Assembly (NCBI GenBank): GCA_902769525.1
Contig: CACXPG010000003.1
Span: 124,001-188,000, forward strand
Reading direction: 5' to 3'
DNA from: an uncultured Bacteroidia bacterium
GTDB taxonomy: Bacteria; Bacteroidota; Bacteroidia; Bacteroidales; UBA932
Length of the DNA: 64,000 nucleotides
The translations under genes were made by a program, and so were the position numbers. Of this stretch, positions 59,971 through 64,000 are shown one piece after another (the stretch's first letter is position 1; every line of letters begins with the position of its first letter). The notes under the pieces were generated by a model, which did no database searches, was not told the DNA's origin, and saw only the letters and a list, made by a program, of their open reading frames with translations.

Positions 59971-60873
59971 ATGCGCACAATTATGAAGATTACAAGATTT
60001 TTACTCGGAATTTGCTGCGCAGCCGCAGTTATTTCCTCTTGCAGCAAGGCAGAAAGAGTCACCAAGGAATCCCAGACTCATCCGATGACTATTACTCTCA
60101 ATTTAGATGAGGCTCTGACCAAAGTCGATATTACACATAGTGGCTCAAAGTATACCCCTGTTTGGAAAGAAGGGGATGCAATCTCTGTTATCAGTGTCAT
60201 AACTTACGGTTCGGAAGGATACAATGACAAATTTGAGTTGGTATCAGGTGCTGGAACAAAAACTGGTGTGTTCGAGTGCGGCGAGAGCCATATACCTTCA
60301 ACAGGAGAAGTTGATGCAAGAGTTCTTTATCCTTATTCTGATGTTATACAGCCTACTGATTGGCTGGAACGGTCAATTGCAAACCAGGGAACCGGATCTT
60401 TGGAGAATCTGGGCAATTATGCCTTGCTATTTGCACGCATGCGTTTTAAAGATGGTGTCTTTGATGGTTATTTCATCACAGAAAAACCACAATACTTAAT
60501 GTACTTCCTGAAAATGCCGGCCGACCTCCAGCTGGTAGGCAATTCCACCGGTAATGCCAGTGTTGACATTGTATTAAGCGCATCAGGTGAGACAAAGGTA
60601 TATTCAAGGAGATGGGACAGTATCACCCTTAAATCCGCTACATCCAAGGAAGGTAGCATTTCTCTTTCCGGTGTACCTCTTATAGACGGAAGACTTGTTC
60701 GTGACACCTATATTGCTTTTTGGACTAATTCTGGATCGGATAGAACCTTTGACATTAGTGTTAAACAAGGAGCCTCCAGCGTAACTTATAACCTCACTCA
60801 TTCAGGTTATTTTTCTAACGGAACGCTTTATAACCTCTCCCAGACCCAGTTTACTCCGGTTCAGAACTTCTAG
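59971..60873 (+). CDS. Fimbrillin-like surface lipoprotein
   Basis: The 300-residue protein has a lipobox with SSCSK (Cys near residue 24; M5 at 59983 is an alternative start). A beta-rich domain with WKEGDAISVISV and later TYNLTHSGYFSNGTLYNLSQ follows, as in the fimbrillin/Mfa-like families of Bacteroidales that form surface pili or adhesins. Its codon use is more AT-rich than the neighbours, suggesting transfer or fast evolution. Pilus function is inference from the family. Confidence 0.75.
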   Translation: MRTIMKITRFLLGICCAAAVISSCSKAERVTKESQTHPMTITLNLDEALTKVDITHSGSKYTPVWKEGDAISVISVITYGSEGYNDKFELVSGAGTKTGVFECGESHIPSTGEVDARVLYPYSDVIQPTDWLERSIANQGTGSLENLGNYALLFARMRFKDGVFDGYFITEKPQYLMYFLKMPADLQLVGNSTGNASVDIVLSASGETKVYSRRWDSITLKSATSKEGSISLSGVPLIDGRLVRDTYIAFWTNSGSDRTFDISVKQGASSVTYNLTHSGYFSNGTLYNLSQTQFTPVQNF

Positions 60874-60902
60874 TCGCTGAGTACATAAACTGTTCAAATA
60901 TT

Positions 60903-60931
60903 CCGGCAGGGCTTTCCCTGCCGGTTTTTTT
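60903..60931 (+). terminator. Strong terminator after the fimbrillin-like gene
   Basis: CCGGCAGGG and CCCTGCCGG form a perfect 9-bp stem with a CTTT loop, followed by seven T. It lies about 30 bp past the stop. Confidence 0.93.
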
Positions 60932-60938
60932 GTTTCCG

Positions 60939-60984
60939 TTTGCAGGTTATCTTTTTTTGGAGTAACTTTACTCGGTTAAATTTG
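60939..60984 (+). promoter_or_regulatory. Promoter region of ssb
   Basis: Two readings are possible: TTTG (60939-60942), 20 bp, TAACTTTA (60963-60970); or TTTG (60956-60959), 17 bp, TAAATTTG (60977-60984). In the second the transcript would start next to the ATG at 60992. The sequence does not decide between them. Confidence 0.55.
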
Positions 60985-60991
60985 ATTTATT

Positions 60992-61498
60992 ATGTCTTTC
61001 AACAAAGTATTGATTTTAGGGAACACCGCCGCAGCGCCTGAAGTTAGGCATCTTGACGGCGGAAGTGTGGTGGCAAATTTCAGGGTTGCTACATCAGAGG
61101 TTTTTACAGACAGAAGCGGCAACCGCACTGAGAGAACAGAGTGGCACAACATTGTGTGCTGGAGAAGATTGGCTGAGTTCGCCGAGAAGTACATTCAGAA
61201 GGGAACCCAGGTATTCGTGGAAGGAAGGATTACTACCCGTGAATATACAGACCAGACCGGTCAGAAAAGATACAGGACTGAGATTGTGGCTGACAACATC
61301 CAGCTGACCGGAAGAAGACCGGAAGGCCAGCAGGGCCAGCCTCAGCAGGGCGGCTTCCAGAGCCAGGGAGGATATTCGCAGCCGGCCAAGAATCCTGTTC
61401 AGCCCGCAGCTTCTCCATCTGTCCTGCCGGCTCCTCAGGATTTTCCTCCTGAAATGGATGAATTCAACAATGCCGAAGCCAACGACCTGCCGTTCTAA
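60992..61498 (+). CDS. ssb: Single-stranded DNA-binding protein
   Basis: SSB coats single-stranded DNA in replication and repair. The 168-residue protein has an OB fold (about 1-108) and a Gln/Gly/Pro-rich linker. It ends EANDLPF, an acidic tip with the final Pro-Phe that recruits partner proteins. It lies 36 bp before purA. Confidence 0.96.
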   Translation: MSFNKVLILGNTAAAPEVRHLDGGSVVANFRVATSEVFTDRSGNRTERTEWHNIVCWRRLAEFAEKYIQKGTQVFVEGRITTREYTDQTGQKRYRTEIVADNIQLTGRRPEGQQGQPQQGGFQSQGGYSQPAKNPVQPAASPSVLPAPQDFPPEMDEFNNAEANDLPF

Positions 61499-61534
61499 AA
61501 ACTTGATATTTATCGCGATTAAAACAGACACTAT

Positions 61535-62797
61535 ATGAAAGTTGATGTTGTATTGGGCCTTCAGTGGGGAGACGAAGGCAAGGGTAAAATTGTGGATGTA
61601 CTTGCCAGAAACTACCCTGTTATATGCAGATTCCAGGGAGGCCCCAACGCAGGACATTCCCTGCAGTTCTCAGGCAAAAGTTTTGTGCTTCATTCCGTTC
61701 CGGCGGGAGTTTTCCGCAAGAACACCGTGAACATTATCGGCAACGGCGTGGTGCTGGACCCGATTATCTTCCAGGAAGAGTGTCAGGCCATCGCCAAGAT
61801 GGGTGTTGACCCGACAAAGAACATTATCATTTCCAAGAGAGCCCATCTGATACTCCCTACCCACAGGATCATGGATGCCGCTTCCGAGGCAAGTCTGGGA
61901 AAGACCAAGATCGGTTCCACCCTCAAGGGCATAGGACCGACCTATATGGACAAGACCGGAAGAAACGGCCTCAGAGTGGGAGACGTTCTGTCAAAGGATT
62001 TCAAGAAGAAGTTCAACACCCTCAAGCAGAGGCACGCTTCCTATCTGAAACAGTTTGACTTTGAATACGATATCAACAAGAACGAGAAAGAGTGGTTCAA
62101 GGCTGTAGAGTATCTTAAAAAATTCAAGATCGTGGACAGCGAATATGAACTCAACAGTCTGCTCAAGACAAAGAAAGCTCTGGCGGAAGGAGCCCAGGGA
62201 ACAATGCTTGACGTGGACTTCGGAGCTTATCCGTTTGTGACCAGTTCTTCAACGATCTGCGCCGGAGCCTGCACCGGACTGGGAGTGGCCCCTACCAAGA
62301 TCGGCAAGGTGTTCGGAGTATTCAAGGCCTACTGCACCAGAGTCGGCAGCGGACCTTTCCCTACTGAGCTCAACGATGCTGTCGGAGAAGAACTCCGCCA
62401 GAAAGGACACGAGTTCGGGGCTACAACCGGAAGACCGAGAAGAACCGGATGGCTGGACCTTCCTGCCCTCAAGTTCGCGATTATGGTGGACGGCGTTACA
62501 GACCTGATTATGATGAAGGCAGATGTACTCGACAGCTTTGACACCATAAAGGTTGCAGTAGCCTACAAGGTGGACGGCAAGAAGACAGACCGCTATCCTT
62601 ACGAAGCCAGTGCCAAGATAGAGCCGGTTTACAAAGAATTCAAAGGCTGGAAGAAAGACCTGACCAAGTGCAAGACAGCCAAGGAGCTTCCGTCAGCCTT
62701 CAAACGCTACATAGCCTTCATTGAGAAAGAGTTGGGAGTAAAGGTCTCCTACGCTTCGGTAGGACCTGACCGCTCACAGACGATTAGGATGGATTAG
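61535..62797 (+). CDS. purA: Adenylosuccinate synthetase
   Basis: PurA joins IMP and aspartate with GTP in AMP synthesis. The 420-residue protein has GDEGKGKIVD and GGPNAGHS, and the normal length. It ends before a strong bidirectional terminator. Confidence 0.97.
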   Translation: MKVDVVLGLQWGDEGKGKIVDVLARNYPVICRFQGGPNAGHSLQFSGKSFVLHSVPAGVFRKNTVNIIGNGVVLDPIIFQEECQAIAKMGVDPTKNIIISKRAHLILPTHRIMDAASEASLGKTKIGSTLKGIGPTYMDKTGRNGLRVGDVLSKDFKKKFNTLKQRHASYLKQFDFEYDINKNEKEWFKAVEYLKKFKIVDSEYELNSLLKTKKALAEGAQGTMLDVDFGAYPFVTSSSTICAGACTGLGVAPTKIGKVFGVFKAYCTRVGSGPFPTELNDAVGEELRQKGHEFGATTGRPRRTGWLDLPALKFAIMVDGVTDLIMMKADVLDSFDTIKVAVAYKVDGKKTDRYPYEASAKIEPVYKEFKGWKKDLTKCKTAKELPSAFKRYIAFIEKELGVKVSYASVGPDRSQTIRMD

Positions 62798-62837
62798 GGC
62801 TATGGCGCATTGCAATGCACTCATTTTTAATCAGATG

Positions 62838-62874
62838 AAAAAAGCACCCCTCGGTTTTTGAGGGGTGCTTTTTT
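62838..62874. terminator. Bidirectional terminator between purA and the MFS gene
   Basis: A run of A, a 9-bp stem GCACCCCTC/GAGGGGTGC with a 7-base loop, and a run of T form a symmetrical structure. It can stop purA (+) and the convergent transporter (-). Confidence 0.93.
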
Positions 62875-62914
62875 GAATGCCTTATCTATCAGTTAGATAC
62901 GGAACACCATAGCC

Positions 62915-64000
62915 CTATTTCCTCTTATTCGGCAGGTCGAGCTCCAGCTGAGGGTTCTTCCTGGATGAAGCCTTGAGCAGGAGAGATACGATGACAGCAA
63001 CTATTCCAAGGCCGATGAAGATATATTCTGCCCTTACGGCAGCGGTAATCTCCTGGGCGTGGTTGCCGGCGTCAATCACATACTTCTTGAGCACTCCGCC
63101 AACGAAGATAGGAACCAGCAGCATACCCATGTTCTGGATCCAGTAGATCAGGGAGTAAGCCGTACCGAGGTTCTTCTCAGGAATAATCTTAGGAACGCTT
63201 GGCCACATTGCTGCCGGAACAAGGCTGTAGCCGATTCCGAGGATACCGATTGCGGCATAGCCGGAGAACTGGCTTCCCTCAGGTGCAAACGCGATGATAA
63301 GATGAGCGGCAAGTACCATGCAGCTTCCCAGAATCATCCAGGTAGTGGCCTTTCCGATCTTGTCAACCAGGATACCGAACAGAGGAGTTCCGATAACCGT
63401 GCAGAACGGAATCATTGAAACCATCCAGGCTGCGGTCTCCACATCCAGGCCGAAGCGAGGGATGATGATGGATGTTGCAAATTTCTTGAAGGAAATGATG
63501 CAGCAGTAGAAGAATACGCAAAGCAGGGAAATCAGGATGTAGTGCTTGTTGGTCAGAATCTTGAAGATGTCCGAGAACTTGAACTTGTCGTCCTCGCTGG
63601 TTTCCTTGGTGTCGGTCTCTCCGGTCTGCTTGTCGAACTTGGCGTCCATCGTGATGAATACGCTCCAGAGTATGATGCCCACAATCATTATTGCAAGGCC
63701 TACAAGAGCAGGACGGTTAGTCTCGGCGAATGTGTACAGAGCGTCCTTTGCGTGCTCGCCCACAAGAACAGGAGAAAGCACGAAGGCCATTGCAGTACCC
63801 AGTCTGGCGATAGCAAGCTGCGCTCCCATTGCAAAGGCCATTTCCTTGCCCTTGAACCATTTGGCAATGGAACGCGTAACTGCAACTCCGGCAATTTCAC
63901 TTCCCAGTCCGAACAGCATACAGCCCACATAGGCCAGCCATAGAGAAGGTTTGGCTATTCCAACTGAATTATGCATCCAGTTTGCCAGGCCGCTGCCGTT
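62915..64000 (-). CDS. MFS transporter (partial, N-terminus beyond the window)
   Basis: The frame is open to base 64000, so the true start lies outside. The visible 361 residues contain about 10 hydrophobic helices and an acidic loop (QTGETDTKETSEDDK) between the two halves. The MFS-like motif FGILVDKIGKATTW is seen in the second half. The family suggests a small-solute or anion transporter, but the substrate is not readable. Its length so far fits a 12-helix MFS protein missing the first one or two helices. Confidence 0.88.
   Translation of the reverse strand, partial: NGSGLANWMHNSVGIAKPSLWLAYVGCMLFGLGSEIAGVAVTRSIAKWFKGKEMAFAMGAQLAIARLGTAMAFVLSPVLVGEHAKDALYTFAETNRPALVGLAIMIVGIILWSVFITMDAKFDKQTGETDTKETSEDDKFKFSDIFKILTNKHYILISLLCVFFYCCIISFKKFATSIIIPRFGLDVETAAWMVSMIPFCTVIGTPLFGILVDKIGKATTWMILGSCMVLAAHLIIAFAPEGSQFSGYAAIGILGIGYSLVPAAMWPSVPKIIPEKNLGTAYSLIYWIQNMGMLLVPIFVGGVLKKYVIDAGNHAQEITAAVRAEYIFIGLGIVAVIVSLLLKASSRKNPQLELDLPNKRK

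Overview
The window looks like a chromosomal piece of an anaerobic Bacteroidales bacterium, probably gut-associated. The signs are many SusC/TonB-type outer-membrane proteins, BACON and DUF5689 lipoproteins, a fimbrillin-like lipoprotein, a complete Bat (aerotolerance) operon, a trimeric [FeFe]-hydrogenase, and several promoters of the Bacteroidota form TTTG-N19/20-TAnnTTTG. The Rikenellaceae/UBA932 area is only a guess. Nearly all the sequence is coding, and no tRNA, rRNA or CRISPR array was seen.

Layout. (1) 1-6.7 kb: the early end of a Mu-like transposable prophage that runs off the left edge. A LexA-like repressor (+) faces a leftward operon of a 57-aa Ner-like HTH protein, a MuA-type DDE transposase, a MuB-type ATPase, a second ATPase and small phage genes including a DUF3164-like protein. 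Outside the repressor lie a tiny ORF, a three-helix membrane protein and a cluster of GGTGC repeats (6.74-6.95 kb) that may be the prophage end. (2) 7.2-12.9 kb: host genes on the minus strand, namely an outer-membrane beta-barrel protein, ruvC, serS, rpmA and rplU. (3) 13.0-25.7 kb: a rightward run of an ATPase with a degenerate Walker B, a sirtuin, and then a tightly packed surface module. The module has a two-repeat BACON lipoprotein, a BACON/DRGH nuclease lipoprotein, an exported endonuclease/exonuclease/phosphatase protein, a TonB-dependent receptor, a DUF5689 lipoprotein and an M3 peptidase lipoprotein. I read it as a candidate extracellular nucleic-acid foraging locus and the best candidate for an under-described system here.

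(4) 25.8-30.0 kb: hydB-hydA-hydC, an NAD(P)-linked group A3-type [FeFe]-hydrogenase. (5) 30.0-40.6 kb (minus): a metallophosphatase/beta-propeller fusion, then the Bat operon (moxR, DUF58 gene, a membrane protein, batA, a fused batB-batC, batD, batE). (6) 40.6-43.7 kb: truA with an apparently leaderless promoter, then exbB-exbD-tonB and a small membrane gene. (7) 43.76-45.66 kb: an exported protein, an XRE regulator and DinD, bracketed by two 29-bp near-identical direct repeats. (8) 45.7-64 kb: an anchored unknown protein, an M64 peptidase, era, an rluB-type synthase with a repeat-rich N-terminus, a MacB-like permease, parC, aroK, recJ, lysS, an SPOUT methyltransferase, aroE, a 42-aa ORF with a fimbrillin-like lipoprotein, ssb, purA and a partial MFS transporter.

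How the parts work together. Hydrogenase fits fermentative re-oxidation of NADH and ferredoxin. ExbB/ExbD/TonB would energise the receptors in the window. The nuclease, receptor and DUF5689 genes would cut, bind and import nucleic-acid fragments. Functional calls rest on motifs read by eye, not on database searches.
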